A DNA stretch of 64,000 bases from Prauserella alba (GTDB lineage: Bacteria; Actinomycetota; Actinomycetes; Mycobacteriales; Pseudonocardiaceae). The notes under the pieces were generated by a model. It worked only from the letters and a program-made list of their open reading frames with translations, made no database searches and was not told where the DNA came from. Each line of letters begins with the position of its first letter. Position 1 is the first letter of the stretch. Both the position numbers and the translations under genes were made by a program. This document shows, piece by piece, positions 40,217-49,598 of this stretch. The stretch covers positions 1,240,001-1,304,000 of the forward strand of contig NZ_JAMTCH010000004.1 of assembly GCF_024171735.1 (NCBI RefSeq), in the 5' to 3' direction.

Positions 40217-41424
40217 GGCGGCTCCACTCCCCGGCCGCGCAGCATGGACGTCAGCAGCTCGTGGTCCGCAGTGGGACCAGACGACGTCCAGACGGGCCGC
40301 ACCTCGACTCCGTCGCCGCTACGCCGTAGGACGCCGATCTCGGTGAGGCGCCGCGTGCCGCCTGCCCGCTCCATGTGCAGCACGATCTGCACCGCCGCCG
40401 CGAGCTGGCTGTGCAGCGCCGACCGGGTCAGTCCACCGAGCGCGGCCAGCGCCTCGAGTCGGGCGGGCACTTCACTCGGTGAGTTGGCGTGCAGGGTGCC
40501 CGCACCGCCGTCGTGACCGGTGTTGAGCGCGTTCAGCAACTCACAGACCTCAGAGCCGCGCGCCTCGCCGACGACCAGCCGATCCGGCCGCATCCGCAGG
40601 GCCTCCCGCACGAGGTCGCGCAGCGTCACCTCACCCGCACCCTCGACGTTGGCAGGCCGCGCGACGAGCTGCACCACCTGTGGATGCGACGGCCGAATCT
40701 CCGCGGCGTCCTCCACACTGACGATGCGCTCCTTCGGGGAGACCGCGCCGAGCAGCGCCGCGAGCAGGGTCGTCTTGCCGGAACCGGTCGCACCGCTGAT
40801 CAGGAAAGCCAGCCGCGCCGCGACGACGGCCTCCAACAACGCGAAACCGGATTCGTCGACTGTGCCCAGCCTGCGGAGAGCCCGAAGATCGTGCGCGGCG
40901 GGCCGGAGGACACGCAGCGACAGACAGGTCCCGGCCGCCGCCACGGGCGGCAACACCGCGTGCATACGTACCCGTCCGTGCGGTCCCGCCCCGGACAACC
41001 AGCCGTCGACGAACGGCTGGGCGTCGTCGAGGCGCCTGCCCGCCGCGAGCGCGAGCCGCTGCGCCAGCCTGCGCACGGCCTCCTCGTCGGCGAAGGTCAC
41101 GTCCGTGCGGCGCAGACCGCCGGAGCCGTCGACCCACACTTCGTCGGGAGCGGTCACCAGCACGTCGGTCACCGCCGAGTCGTCGAGCAGCGGTTCCAAC
41201 GGTCCGGCACCGACGAACTCGTGCCGCAGCAAACGGAGCGCGTCGAGGACGTCGAGATGCCCTGCGACTCCGGTCGTTTCAGCACGCACCGCTTCGGCCA
41301 CCGACTGCGGATCGGCGGCAGAGCCGGTGTTCGCAAGCCGCTGCCGAACCCGTTCGACCAGTCGCGGACCGTCATGCGGTTCCGCATCTTCTTCGGGTAG
41401 TGAATGGACAGTACTGCTTCCCAT
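40210..41424 (-). CDS. tadA: TadA/CpaF-type pilus assembly ATPase
   Basis: A 404-residue VirB11/CpaF-type secretion ATPase powering pilus assembly. Walker A is GATGSGKTTLLAALL (211-225). The Asp box reads IVSVEDAAEIRPSHP, Walker B MRPDRLVVGEARGSEV, and the His box TGHDGGAGTLHANSP. ATG 41424 follows GGGGAG by 4 nt. It matches Rv3659c and heads the coupled tad genes downstream of ssd. Confidence 0.92.
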   Translation of the reverse strand: MGSSTVHSLPEEDAEPHDGPRLVERVRQRLANTGSAADPQSVAEAVRAETTGVAGHLDVLDALRLLRHEFVGAGPLEPLLDDSAVTDVLVTAPDEVWVDGSGGLRRTDVTFADEEAVRRLAQRLALAAGRRLDDAQPFVDGWLSGAGPHGRVRMHAVLPPVAAAGTCLSLRVLRPAAHDLRALRRLGTVDESGFALLEAVVAARLAFLISGATGSGKTTLLAALLGAVSPKERIVSVEDAAEIRPSHPQVVQLVARPANVEGAGEVTLRDLVREALRMRPDRLVVGEARGSEVCELLNALNTGHDGGAGTLHANSPSEVPARLEALAALGGLTRSALHSQLAAAVQIVLHMERAGGTRRLTEIGVLRRSGDGVEVRPVWTSSGPTADHELLTSMLRGRGVEPPW

Positions 41425-41495
41425 GTTCTCCCCTTGAGAAACGATATCGGAGCATTGCTCCGGAACGGTCAATGTGGACAGTCGGCCGGCGGGTA

Positions 41496-42626
41496 TCAGC
41501 CGATGGCGAGTTCTCGGAGTACGGTGCGGGCCGCGGTGCCGAGCGCGCCCCGGCGTCGTGGGTTGAACGAACCCCGCTCGACGGCCTTGGCGACACGGCG
41601 GTCGGCGGGCACCCACCCGAGCAGCGGCACGCCCACGCTGCCCGCGACGTCACGCGCCCCGAGTCCGTCCGGCGACGGACCGCGCACCAGCACCCTGACG
41701 CGGCCACGGGGTTCCCCGAGCCGCTCCAGCACTCGCGAGGCCGCGACGCACGCGCGCAGTTCGGCGGGCACCACCACGACGACGAGGTCCGCGACGGTGA
41801 GCACCCGCCGGCCACACGGACCCGGATCCCGTGGCAGGTCGCACACGACGGTCCGCCCTGCACGCACCCCCGCTCGAAGCACCGCCTCGACCGTCTCCGG
41901 GGCAGGACCTCCACCGTCGCGGTCACAGGAGAGCAGCGCGACCGGCCCGTCGGCAGGCCCGGCAACCGGCAAGGCCTCGTCGAGCGCCGACATGGCCACC
42001 CGCCCGCCCTGGACCCGTACGTCCGGCCAGCGCACTCCGTCCTGCAGTTCGGCGCCGAGCACGAGATCGATACCGCCGCCGAGGGGATCGCAGTCGACGA
42101 GGACGGATCTGCCGCCCTGCCTGGCGGCGCTGACGGACACGGCCGCCGCCAGCACCGACGCACCGGCCCCTCCGCGTCCACCGACGACGGCGACCACCCG
42201 CCCCCGGTCCGTGCTCGGCCGCTCCACGACATCGGCCAACGAGGTGAGCAGCACCCCGTCGGCGTCGGGCAGTGTCACGACCTCACGCACACCCAGCACC
42301 ACGGCGCGGCGCCACATGCTCTGCGGCGGTTTCCCGCCGCACACCAGTACGACGTCGCCTCGCCGAGGTCGCACCCGGGTGCTCGGCGCGACGTCCTCGT
42401 CGACGAGCACGAGCGGTGCTTCGTGCCAGTACGGTTCCGCGTCGTCGAGATCTGCCACGTGGACGAGATCGCAGTCGACCGCCGCGGCGTGCCTGCGGAT
42501 CTCGTCGAGCACCCGCCCTTCACGTGCGACGACGAGCGGCCGTCCGTGACCACCGGACATCGTGCCGGTGGTCACGGCGTTCGCGACGACGCCCGGTTCC
42601 GCCGTCCGGTCCACAGCCCGTTCCAT
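41496..42626 (-). CDS. ssd: Septum site-determining/CpaE-like MinD-family ATPase (Rv3660c type)
   Basis: A 376-residue protein with an N-terminal receiver-like region (about 20-125) and a C-terminal ParA/MinD fold. The deviant Walker A is VVGGRGGAGASVLAAA, lacking the usual Lys before Ser, as is common in Ssd, and the later switch region reads SVLVDCDPLGGGID. Mycobacterial Ssd affects septum placement; CpaE relatives localise pili. ATG 42626 follows GGGGGG. It is the first gene of the Tad operon, just beside the DnaA-box pair. Confidence 0.87.
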   Translation of the reverse strand: MERAVDRTAEPGVVANAVTTGTMSGGHGRPLVVAREGRVLDEIRRHAAAVDCDLVHVADLDDAEPYWHEAPLVLVDEDVAPSTRVRPRRGDVVLVCGGKPPQSMWRRAVVLGVREVVTLPDADGVLLTSLADVVERPSTDRGRVVAVVGGRGGAGASVLAAAVSVSAARQGGRSVLVDCDPLGGGIDLVLGAELQDGVRWPDVRVQGGRVAMSALDEALPVAGPADGPVALLSCDRDGGGPAPETVEAVLRAGVRAGRTVVCDLPRDPGPCGRRVLTVADLVVVVVPAELRACVAASRVLERLGEPRGRVRVLVRGPSPDGLGARDVAGSVGVPLLGWVPADRRVAKAVERGSFNPRRRGALGTAARTVLRELAIG

Positions 42627-42701
42627 TGCGCCCCCCAGAGAATTTCGGCTGCCATCCACATTCACCTGCGGCCACCGCGACGGAAAGAGGGGAATCGCAA
42701 A

Positions 42702-42731
42702 GTTGTGGATAACCGGGTCGTTGTGGATAAC
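42702..42731. promoter_or_regulatory. Pair of perfect DnaA boxes
   Basis: TGTGGATAA, the exact complement of the consensus TTATCCACA, occurs at 42704-42712 and 42722-42730 in the same orientation, 18 bp apart, inside two 12-bp direct repeats GTTGTGGATAAC. Only two boxes and no DUE or dnaA/dnaN genes are present, so this is not oriC. Confidence 0.7.
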
Positions 42732-42746
42732 TCAGCGGTAACCGGG

Positions 42747-42776
42747 GCCGTGCACAGGAAAGCCGTGCACCGGAAA
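42747..42776. repeat. Tandem 15-bp direct repeat beside the DnaA boxes
   Basis: GCCGTGCACAGGAAA (42747-42761) is followed directly by GCCGTGCACCGGAAA (42762-42776), differing at one base. Each contains the palindrome GTGCAC. Confidence 0.7.
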
Positions 42777-43062
42777 CAGCGCAGCGAGGAAGAGCGCAGG
42801 CGAGAATCGAGGAGGCGGCCCCCGCCAGGGGGAGGGAAACGGGGACCGCCCGGGCTCGGCCGGGGGTGAGCCGAGCCGTATCCGGGAGCGATACCGGACT
42901 ACTTCCAGGGTAGCTCCGCCAACCGGTCCGAAACCGGTTCCGAACAGGCAATTCGGTAACAGAAGGGTAGCGCCGATCCCGGCCACGGACGGGGCGTGCG
43001 GCGGGACGATCTGCGTCGGTCCGGCGGCACAACCGGCTTTGCCGATCACCTATCGTGAGAAC

Positions 43063-43884
43063 GTGGCCGACTCCGGGAACTCCCCAAGCTGCGACGCCGC
43101 GGCGTTCTTCGACCTCGACAAGACGATCATTGCGTCCTCGAGCGCACTGGCGTTCGGCAGACCGCTCATGCGCGAAGGAATGATCAGCCGCCGCACGGCC
43201 CTCAAGAGCGCATACGCACAGCTCGTGTTCTCGCTGTCCGGCGCCGACGAAGAACGTACCGAACGCCTCAGGGCCGAGATCTCCGCGCTGTGCCGCGGCT
43301 GGGACGTCGCACAGCTGCGCGCGGTCGTGGCCGAAACGCTGCACGACGTCGTGACGCCGCTCGTCTACGCCGAGGCCGAGGCGCTCATCGCCGCCCACAA
43401 GGCGCAGGGCCACGACGTGATCGTGCTGTCGGCGGCAGGCGACGAGGTGGTCACTCCGATCGCCGCGATGCTCGGCGCCGACCACAGCGTCGGCACCCGT
43501 ATGGGCATCGTGGACGGGCACTACTCCGGCGAGATCGACTTCTACTGCTACGGCGAGCAGAAGGCAGCCGCGGCGCGCCACCTCGCGGCCGAACGCGGCT
43601 ACGACCTCACCCACTGCCACGCGTACAGCGATTCGAGCACCGACGTCCCACTGCTGGAAACCGTCGGGCATCCGCACGCGGTGAATCCGGACCGCACGCT
43701 GCGCCGGATCGCCACGGAACGGACCTGGGAGATTCACACCTTCGAGAAGCCGGTGTCCATCCGGTCGAAGGTGACGGCGCGGTCGAACATGCTCGCCGGG
43801 GTCGGACTCGGGCTCGGGATCGCCGCCGTCGCCGGAACGGCCGCCTACGGACTGACCCGGCGAACCGGCGAGCGACCTGCCTGA
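43063..43884 (+). CDS. HAD-IB family phosphatase (SerB-like, Rv3661 type)
   Basis: A 273-residue HAD hydrolase. Motif I is FFDLDKT (nucleophile Asp17, acid Asp19), motif II VIVLSAAGDE, motif III Lys in GEQKAAAAR, and motif IV YSDSSTDVPLL. A hydrophobic C-terminal segment (MLAGVGLGLGIAAVAGTAAYG) suggests membrane anchoring. Related proteins dephosphorylate phosphoserine or lysophospholipids; here the substrate is open. GTG 43063 was chosen, with GTGAGAAC before it. It keeps the Rv3660c-Rv3661 divergent arrangement. Confidence 0.88.
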   Translation: MADSGNSPSCDAAAFFDLDKTIIASSSALAFGRPLMREGMISRRTALKSAYAQLVFSLSGADEERTERLRAEISALCRGWDVAQLRAVVAETLHDVVTPLVYAEAEALIAAHKAQGHDVIVLSAAGDEVVTPIAAMLGADHSVGTRMGIVDGHYSGEIDFYCYGEQKAAAARHLAAERGYDLTHCHAYSDSSTDVPLLETVGHPHAVNPDRTLRRIATERTWEIHTFEKPVSIRSKVTARSNMLAGVGLGLGIAAVAGTAAYGLTRRTGERPA

Positions 43885-44371
43885 CGTCCGAAGCTGGCAC
43901 GGCAGCTCGGGCCGGCGGACGTGGGCCGTATCGGCGTCAACACCCGTCCGGCGGCTGACTTTCCCGCCACAGCAAGGAAACCCACGTCATGCGCATATCC
44001 GGCCACAATCTGTACCGGTGCACCCGAACTGCCCCTTGAAGTGAACTGCATCACTGAGTACAACTGGAGGTGCGGACGTCGAACCGGCCAGGGATCCGGC
44101 GAAGATAAGCCCGATCCACCCCGATCGATCTCCGTGCGCGAGTACCGGGTACCCACGCTGGGCACGCCGCGTAAGGCTTCGTCGCCGTGGGACTGCGTTA
44201 CCGGGACGCCGGACGCCTAGTACCCCAAAAGATGCGACACACGTTGCAGCTTGGTCGCCCAGGCCCTCGCGCGAGGTGGGGCCCGTCGACATCGTCGGCG
44301 GGCCACGCCTCTGTGCGCACCCCTCCAGCGCCGCGTGCCGCCTCCGTGGGCGCCGCACTCAATGGGCGCCG

Positions 44372-44413
44372 TGCCTCCGGCGCCGTACCTCCGGCGCCAT
44401 ATCTCCGGCGCAG
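44372..44413. repeat. Short tandem repeat, about 14 bp x 3
   Basis: Three consecutive units of the form CrTryCTCCGGCGC (CGTGCCTCCGGCGC, CGTACCTCCGGCGC, CATATCTCCGGCGC), with related GGCGCC-containing segments on both sides. Confidence 0.55.
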
Positions 44414-44560
44414 TGCATCGCGTGCCACTCCGTGAGCGCGGCACCCTCCCCACGCAGGTTCCGTGCCCCGCGTCGCTCTGCCCCACGTCGCTCCGTGCGC
44501 CCCGCTTCCGTGGTCGTGAATAGCGCCGCGAATGGCGGATTCCGTTCCCCCATCGGCATG

Positions 44561-44611
44561 TCACGAGTGGACCGTTCCTGCCGTTTTCCGGAGGGAACGG
44601 TCCACTCGTGA
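44561..44611. repeat. Long palindrome upstream of nagZ
   Basis: Perfect 18-nt arms TCACGAGTGGACCGTTCC (44561-44578) and its complement (44594-44611) flank a 15-nt loop containing TTTT. It ends 21 bp before the nagZ -35 box. It could be a transcription roadblock or terminator, or a regulator site. Confidence 0.65.
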
Positions 44612-44631
44612 CGGTCCGCGACGTTCGTCCA

Positions 44632-44660
44632 TTGACGGGCCTATCGTGCTCGCTTAGCTT
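44632..44660 (+). promoter_or_regulatory. Promoter of nagZ
   Basis: A -35 TTGACG (44632-44637), a 17-bp spacer and a -10 TAGCTT (44655-44660) lie 58 bp before the GTG start. Confidence 0.65.
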
Positions 44661-44717
44661 TCCGGTGCTGACGCATTCGTGGATTTCCCACATCCACACG
44701 CTCACTGGAGGGATTTC

Positions 44718-46562
44718 GTGACAAAACCTGCTTCCCCGCGCAGGAGGAACAGCTATGCCGCTGCCACACTCACGGGACTTCTCGTCGCCACCGGCGGTGT
44801 GGGTGCATCCACCGCAGGCGCCGAGGTCCGCACGACCCCTCCGGCGCAGGCCGGTCCGGACAGCAACGTGAGCTGGGCCGAACGGACGCTGCGCGACATG
44901 ACGCTCGAGCAGAAGGTGGGGCAGCTGTTCGTCGCCGACGTCTGGGGACAGGCGCCGAACGAGAAACACGCCGGCAACCAGGAGAAGTACGGCGTGGACA
45001 CGCCGTCCGACGTCGTCCGTAAGTACCAGCCGGGCGGGGTCATCTACTTCAACCACGGCGGCACCGACAACATCGAGCGCCCGAAACAGGTCGCGAAGCT
45101 GTCCAACGGTCTCCAGCGGGCGGCACTCGCCACGGATGCCGGCGTGCCACTGATCGTCTCGGTGGATCAGGAAGGCGGACGCGTTACGCGCGTGGGTGAA
45201 CCCGCAACCGAGCAGCCGAGCGCGATGGCCATCGGCGCAGGCCGTGACACCGAGGCCGCGAAGGCCACCGCCGCCGTCACGGGCTCCGAGCTGCGCGCCA
45301 TGGGAATCACCCAGGACTTCGCCCCGGTCGCCGACGTCAATTCCAACCCCGCGAACCCGATCATCGGATCACGGTCCTTCTCCGCGGATCCGCAGGTGGC
45401 GAGTGACTTCGTGCGCGCGCAGGTTCACGGCTACCAGGATTCGGGCAGCGACACCGCGACCGTGTCGAGCTCGGCCAAACACTTCCCGGGGCACGGCGAC
45501 GCGGCGACCGACAGCCACACCAGCCTGCCGACGATCGACCGCACCGAGCAGGAATGGCGCGAGATCGACCTGCCGCCCTTCAAGGCGGCGGTCGACGCGG
45601 GCATCGACTCGATCATGACCGCGCACATCCGCGTGCCCAGCCTAGATCCGTCGGGTGAGCCGGCCACGTTGTCGAAGCCGATCATGACCGGACTACTGCG
45701 CGAAGAACTCGGCTACGACGGTGTCGTCGTCACCGACTCACTGCAGATGCAGGGCGTGCGGGAGATGCACCCCGACAGTGAGATCCCGGTGCTCGCCCTC
45801 GAAGCGGGTGTCGACCAGATGCTGATGCCGCCGGACCTCGACGTCGCCGTCAACGGCGTACTCGACGCGGTGGAAAGCGGACGCATCACCGAACAGCGCA
45901 TCGACAAGAGCGTGTTGCGCATTCTCGAACTGAAGGCCGAGCGCGGCATTCCCGAGGCGCCGATGGTCAACGTCGGGGCCGTTGGCGAGAAGGTCGGCAC
46001 GCCGGAGAACCGCGAGACGGTGCAGGCCGCCACGGACAGGGCTCCGACGCTGCTGCGCAACGACGACGGGGTTCTGCCCCTTCCCGGCGAGGGCAACACG
46101 CTGGTGACCGGCTGGAACAACCTCGACTACCCGGGTTACCCGGCACGGCCGGTCGAGTCGCTCGCGTCGAAGCTCGGCGATTCGGCGACGGCACTGCCGA
46201 CCGGAGCACAGCCGGACGAGGCAACGATCCGGCGTGCCGTGAACGCAGCGGGTGACGCCGACACGGTCGTCGTCCTCACGAACGGTCTCTCGGGCGACGC
46301 CGCACAACGTGACCTGCTGCACGAGTTGTTGGCCACGGACGCGAACGTCGTGGCAGTCTCGGTCCAGGAGCCCTACGACCCCGGCTACGTCGACGTCCCG
46401 ACATGGCTCGCCACGTACGACTGGCGGGACGTTTCCATGACCTCGCTCGCGAAGGTGCTGCTCGGCCAGCAGGCCCCGCACGGCAAGTTGCCGGTCACGA
46501 TTCCGGCCGGGGACGACCCCGACACGACCCTCTACCCCTTCGGCCACGGTCTGACCTGGTGA
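44718..46562 (+). CDS. nagZ: Exported beta-N-acetylglucosaminidase, GH3 (NagZ/YbbD type)
   Basis: A 614-residue secreted glycosidase removing GlcNAc from muropeptides or glycan ends. After a signal peptide (about 1-35) the GH3 barrel carries the NagZ His-Asp dyad loop KHFPGHGDAATDSH (254-267) and nucleophile Asp340 (VVTDSLQMQG). A C-terminal alpha/beta sandwich domain follows, as in Bacillus YbbD. GTG 44718 follows GGAGGG. It opens a cluster nagZ-namZ-serine hydrolase and is followed by namZ after 4 bp. Confidence 0.9.
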   Translation: MTKPASPRRRNSYAAATLTGLLVATGGVGASTAGAEVRTTPPAQAGPDSNVSWAERTLRDMTLEQKVGQLFVADVWGQAPNEKHAGNQEKYGVDTPSDVVRKYQPGGVIYFNHGGTDNIERPKQVAKLSNGLQRAALATDAGVPLIVSVDQEGGRVTRVGEPATEQPSAMAIGAGRDTEAAKATAAVTGSELRAMGITQDFAPVADVNSNPANPIIGSRSFSADPQVASDFVRAQVHGYQDSGSDTATVSSSAKHFPGHGDAATDSHTSLPTIDRTEQEWREIDLPPFKAAVDAGIDSIMTAHIRVPSLDPSGEPATLSKPIMTGLLREELGYDGVVVTDSLQMQGVREMHPDSEIPVLALEAGVDQMLMPPDLDVAVNGVLDAVESGRITEQRIDKSVLRILELKAERGIPEAPMVNVGAVGEKVGTPENRETVQAATDRAPTLLRNDDGVLPLPGEGNTLVTGWNNLDYPGYPARPVESLASKLGDSATALPTGAQPDEATIRRAVNAAGDADTVVVLTNGLSGDAAQRDLLHELLATDANVVAVSVQEPYDPGYVDVPTWLATYDWRDVSMTSLAKVLLGQQAPHGKLPVTIPAGDDPDTTLYPFGHGLTW

Positions 46563-46566
46563 TGAC

Positions 46567-47868
46567 ATGCCTTTGAACCGACGCTCGTTCCTGACCGCGA
46601 GCGCCCTCGCGACGCCCCTGCTGACCTCGGGGTCCCAGCTCGCGTCCGCGGCTCCGCGCCCGGGCACGTCGTCCGACAGCGCCGCCGCACGGCCCGGCCC
46701 CGTACCTGGGCGGGCCGTCCGGCCCGGCGCCGACCTTCTCGCCGACGAAGGCTGGAAGCGCCTCGCCGGGCGCAAGGTGGGCGTGCTGTCCAACCCCACC
46801 GGAGTGCTGGTCAGCGGCGATCACATCGTCGATTCGCTGATCGCGGCGGGCGTCCGACCGGTTGCCGCGTTCGGCCCCGAGCACGGATTCAGGGGCAGTG
46901 CGCAGGCCGGCGGTTCCGAGGGCGACTACGAGGACCCGCGCACCGGCGTTCCCGTCTACGACGCGTACGGCGCCACGATCGACGAACTCGCACGGATGTA
47001 CCGGAAATCGGGTGTGGACACGGTCGTCTTCGACATCGCCGATGTGGGATCACGCTTCTACACCTACATCTGGGCGATGTACGAGGGCATGGCCGCGGCC
47101 GCACGAGTCGGGGTGGAGTTCGTCGTGCTCGACCGCCCCAACCCCATCGGCGGTTCCGCGTTCGGCCCGATGCTCGACCCGAAATTCAGCTCCGGCGTCG
47201 GGCTCAAACCGATCGTCCTGCAGCACGGCATGACGGCGGGCGAACTCGCGCGATTGTTCAACAACGAATTCCTGCCGGAGGAAGGCGGGAAACTCGATAA
47301 TCTGGACGTCATCGAGATTCGTGGCTGGAAACGTGATCGTTTGTTCTCGCAAACCGATCTTCTGTGGACGCCACCGAGCCCCAACATGCCGACCCCGGAC
47401 ACCGCGCTCGCATACCCCGGCACCTGCCTTTTCGAGGGAACGGTGTTCTCCGAAGGACGGGGCACCACACGGCCGTTCGAGATCTTGGGCGCCCCGGGGG
47501 TCGACTGGAAGTGGCGTGAAGCACTCCAGGAACAGAACCTTCCCGGTGTATCGTTCCGGGAAACGTACTTCGTGCCGACGTTCGGCAAATTCACCGACGA
47601 ACAATGCGGTGGCGTTCAGCTGAACATCACCGACCCGCACGCGTTCGAGCCCATCCGCACGGGCATCGCCATGATCGTTACGGCGAAACGGGTGCACCCC
47701 AAGCTGTTCGGGTGGCGCGAGGACAACTTCATCGACAAGCTCTTCGGTTCCGATCGCCTCCGCAGCATGGTGAACGCCGGCGCAGGCACCGACGAGATCA
47801 TCGGTTCGTGGTCCGATGAGATCGACGGATTCCGCCGGAACCGGGAGCAGTATCTGATCTACCGGTAG
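46567..47868 (+). CDS. namZ: Exo-beta-N-acetylmuramidase (DUF1343/GH171, NamZ type)
   Basis: A 433-residue exported protein with a twin-Arg-like leader (NRRSFLTASALATPL). The DUF1343 domain contains KVGVLSNPTG, FGPEHGFRG, DIADVGSRFYTYIWAMYE and VEFVVLDRPNPIGG. Bacillus NamZ (YbbC) releases MurNAc from non-reducing glycan ends and works with NagZ, and the two genes are adjacent here as well. It starts 4 bp after nagZ stops, with weak spacing for an independent ribosome binding site, so coupling is likely. Confidence 0.9.
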   Translation: MPLNRRSFLTASALATPLLTSGSQLASAAPRPGTSSDSAAARPGPVPGRAVRPGADLLADEGWKRLAGRKVGVLSNPTGVLVSGDHIVDSLIAAGVRPVAAFGPEHGFRGSAQAGGSEGDYEDPRTGVPVYDAYGATIDELARMYRKSGVDTVVFDIADVGSRFYTYIWAMYEGMAAAARVGVEFVVLDRPNPIGGSAFGPMLDPKFSSGVGLKPIVLQHGMTAGELARLFNNEFLPEEGGKLDNLDVIEIRGWKRDRLFSQTDLLWTPPSPNMPTPDTALAYPGTCLFEGTVFSEGRGTTRPFEILGAPGVDWKWREALQEQNLPGVSFRETYFVPTFGKFTDEQCGGVQLNITDPHAFEPIRTGIAMIVTAKRVHPKLFGWREDNFIDKLFGSDRLRSMVNAGAGTDEIIGSWSDEIDGFRRNREQYLIYR

Positions 47869-47881
47869 GGGGATTACTCGC

Positions 47882-49357
47882 GTGCGAGGCAGAATCGTGG
47901 CGATGACGGCTGTCTTCGTCCTGACAAGCACGACCACCGCGGCGGCGGCGACACCCGACGAAGGGCGATCGGACGGTCCACGCACCGCGCTGTCGCCGAC
48001 GGCGGGCGCGCTCGCTCACGCCAAGCCCAAGGACGCGGGCCTGGACCCGCGGCCGATCAGGCAGGCGGAGCGGCGGCTGGCCGAGCTGACCGCGTCGGAT
48101 GCCGTCGACGGCCATCCGATGTACTCCGGCGCCGCCGGACTTCTCGCCCACGACGGCAAGGTCGCGGGCAAGTTCTCGGCGGGCGGCGCAGTGCGCTTCG
48201 ACCGCGACGGCAACGAGCTGCCGCCGAACCAGCAGGTTCGAGTACGCGAGAACACCATCTTCGACATGGCATCGGTGACCAAGCTGTTCACCTCGATCGC
48301 CGTGATGCAGCTGATCGAGCGCGGCGACGTCGAGCTGTCGGCGCCCGTCGCGCGTTATTTGCCCGCCTTCGGCGCGAACGGCAAGGACTCGATCACCGTC
48401 GAGCAGCTCCTGACCCACACCTCGGGGCTGCAGGCCACGATGCCGCTGTGGGAGGACTACCCGGACCGCACCTCGCGTATCGGAGCAGTGCTGGCCGCCG
48501 AGCCCGTGAACGAGCCGGGAACCGAGTACGAGTACTCCGATCTGAATCTGATCACGCTCGGCGAGCTCGTCGGCAAGCTCACCGGCAAGCGGCTCGACCA
48601 CTATGTCCACGACAACATCACGGCGCCGCTCGGGATGACCGACACGGGCTTCAACCCGCCCGCTTCGAAGCGGGACCGCATCGCGGCCACGGAGTACCAG
48701 TCCGAGCCGGATCGCGGCATGATCCGCGGTGTCGTGCACGACGAGAACGCCTGGTCACTCGACGGCATCGCCGGTCACGCGGGCATCTTCTCGACCGTCC
48801 GCGACATGGGAGTGCTCGGGCAGACGCTACTGAACGGCGGCGTCTACGGCGGTGAGCGGATCCTGAAGGAACGCAGCGTTCGCGACATGCTCACGAACCG
48901 CAACCAGGAGTTCCCCGGCCACGCCCACGGGCTCGGATTCGAACTCGACCAGGACTGGTACATGGGCGAACTGTCCTCCCCCGTCACCGCGGGGCACACG
49001 GGCTACACAGGCACGTCGTTCGTGATCGACCCGAACTCGCAGTCGATGGCCATCCTGCTGACCAACCGCGTGCACCCGACCCGCGAATGGGGTTCGGTCA
49101 ACGACGCTCGCGAGGCGTGGGCGACGGCCATGTCGCAGGCACTGAAGGCCAAGCCGAACGCGGGCGGCGGCTCTTGGTTCCGCACCCCGGGCCAGGACGA
49201 CAAGCCGGCGAACGGCAAGTCCCGCAACGGCGGGCACGGTAATGGCAGGAGCGGTAACGCCGGTGGCGCCGGCCCGGCCGGCGCCACCGGCGACGGCCGG
49301 AAGTCCGACAACGCCGGGCTGCGGCCCAAGCCGGTCTCCCACCGGCCCGGTTCGTAA
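47882..49357 (+). CDS. Secreted serine hydrolase of the class C beta-lactamase/PBP family (YbbE/AmiE position)
   Basis: A 491-residue exported protein with a signal peptide (about 1-23). Catalytic motifs are SVTK (131-134), YSDLN (218-222, the YxN-type element) and GHTGYTG as the KTG equivalent. The C-terminal 60 residues are Gly/Asn/Lys-rich and probably bind the wall. In Bacillus the equivalent gene next to nagZ-namZ encodes a muropeptide amidase; the same role here is inferred from position. GTG 47882 follows AGGGGGA, 13 bp after namZ. Confidence 0.82.
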   Translation: MRGRIVAMTAVFVLTSTTTAAAATPDEGRSDGPRTALSPTAGALAHAKPKDAGLDPRPIRQAERRLAELTASDAVDGHPMYSGAAGLLAHDGKVAGKFSAGGAVRFDRDGNELPPNQQVRVRENTIFDMASVTKLFTSIAVMQLIERGDVELSAPVARYLPAFGANGKDSITVEQLLTHTSGLQATMPLWEDYPDRTSRIGAVLAAEPVNEPGTEYEYSDLNLITLGELVGKLTGKRLDHYVHDNITAPLGMTDTGFNPPASKRDRIAATEYQSEPDRGMIRGVVHDENAWSLDGIAGHAGIFSTVRDMGVLGQTLLNGGVYGGERILKERSVRDMLTNRNQEFPGHAHGLGFELDQDWYMGELSSPVTAGHTGYTGTSFVIDPNSQSMAILLTNRVHPTREWGSVNDAREAWATAMSQALKAKPNAGGGSWFRTPGQDDKPANGKSRNGGHGNGRSGNAGGAGPAGATGDGRKSDNAGLRPKPVSHRPGS

Positions 49358-49385
49358 TCCGCGTCCCCACGCGAGCCGGATCACC

Positions 49386-49430
49386 GAGGCGGCCCCGAGG
49401 GCAGTGCTGCACTGCCCTCGGGGCCGCCTC
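49386..49430 (+). terminator. Terminator of the nagZ-namZ-hydrolase operon
   Basis: Perfect 21-nt arms (49386-49406 and 49410-49430) around a 3-nt loop, 29 bp after the stop codon. Confidence 0.8.
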
Positions 49431-49598
49431 GTGTGCGTGCGCGAGGCGAGCGGTCTCACACGCGTTACACATATCGACGCGTATGCCCCTCCGGATATGG
49501 GCATCCACGGTGTTGAAGCGACCGCCGGACCGGCGCGGCCGCGGCGGCGATTCGGCACCGGCGCCAGTGGCACCCGGTGCACCTTCGAGGAGACAGTG

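Larger units (their letters stand above)
42627..43062. other. Divergent intergenic region between ssd and the HAD gene
   Basis: No gene is seen in these 436 bp. It holds the promoter area of the Tad operon, two perfect DnaA boxes (42704-42730), a tandem 15-bp repeat (42747-42776) and an A/G-rich stretch (42776-42845). Confidence 0.6.
43885..44717. other. Long intergenic region before the MurNAc recycling cluster
   Basis: No coding sequence is supported in these 833 bp. It contains a short tandem repeat (44372-44413), a long palindrome (44561-44611) and the nagZ promoter (44632-44660). The stretch 43890-44360 shows nothing recognisable. Confidence 0.6.

Noticed and set aside
42702-42776. Possible replication origin because of the DnaA boxes.
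   Set aside because: Only two boxes, no AT-rich unwinding region and no dnaA, dnaN, gyrB or rpmH nearby.
43845-44165. A 106-codon minus-strand ORF overlapping the HAD gene end.
   Set aside because: No ribosome binding site, no recognisable sequence, and it overlaps the end of a real gene.
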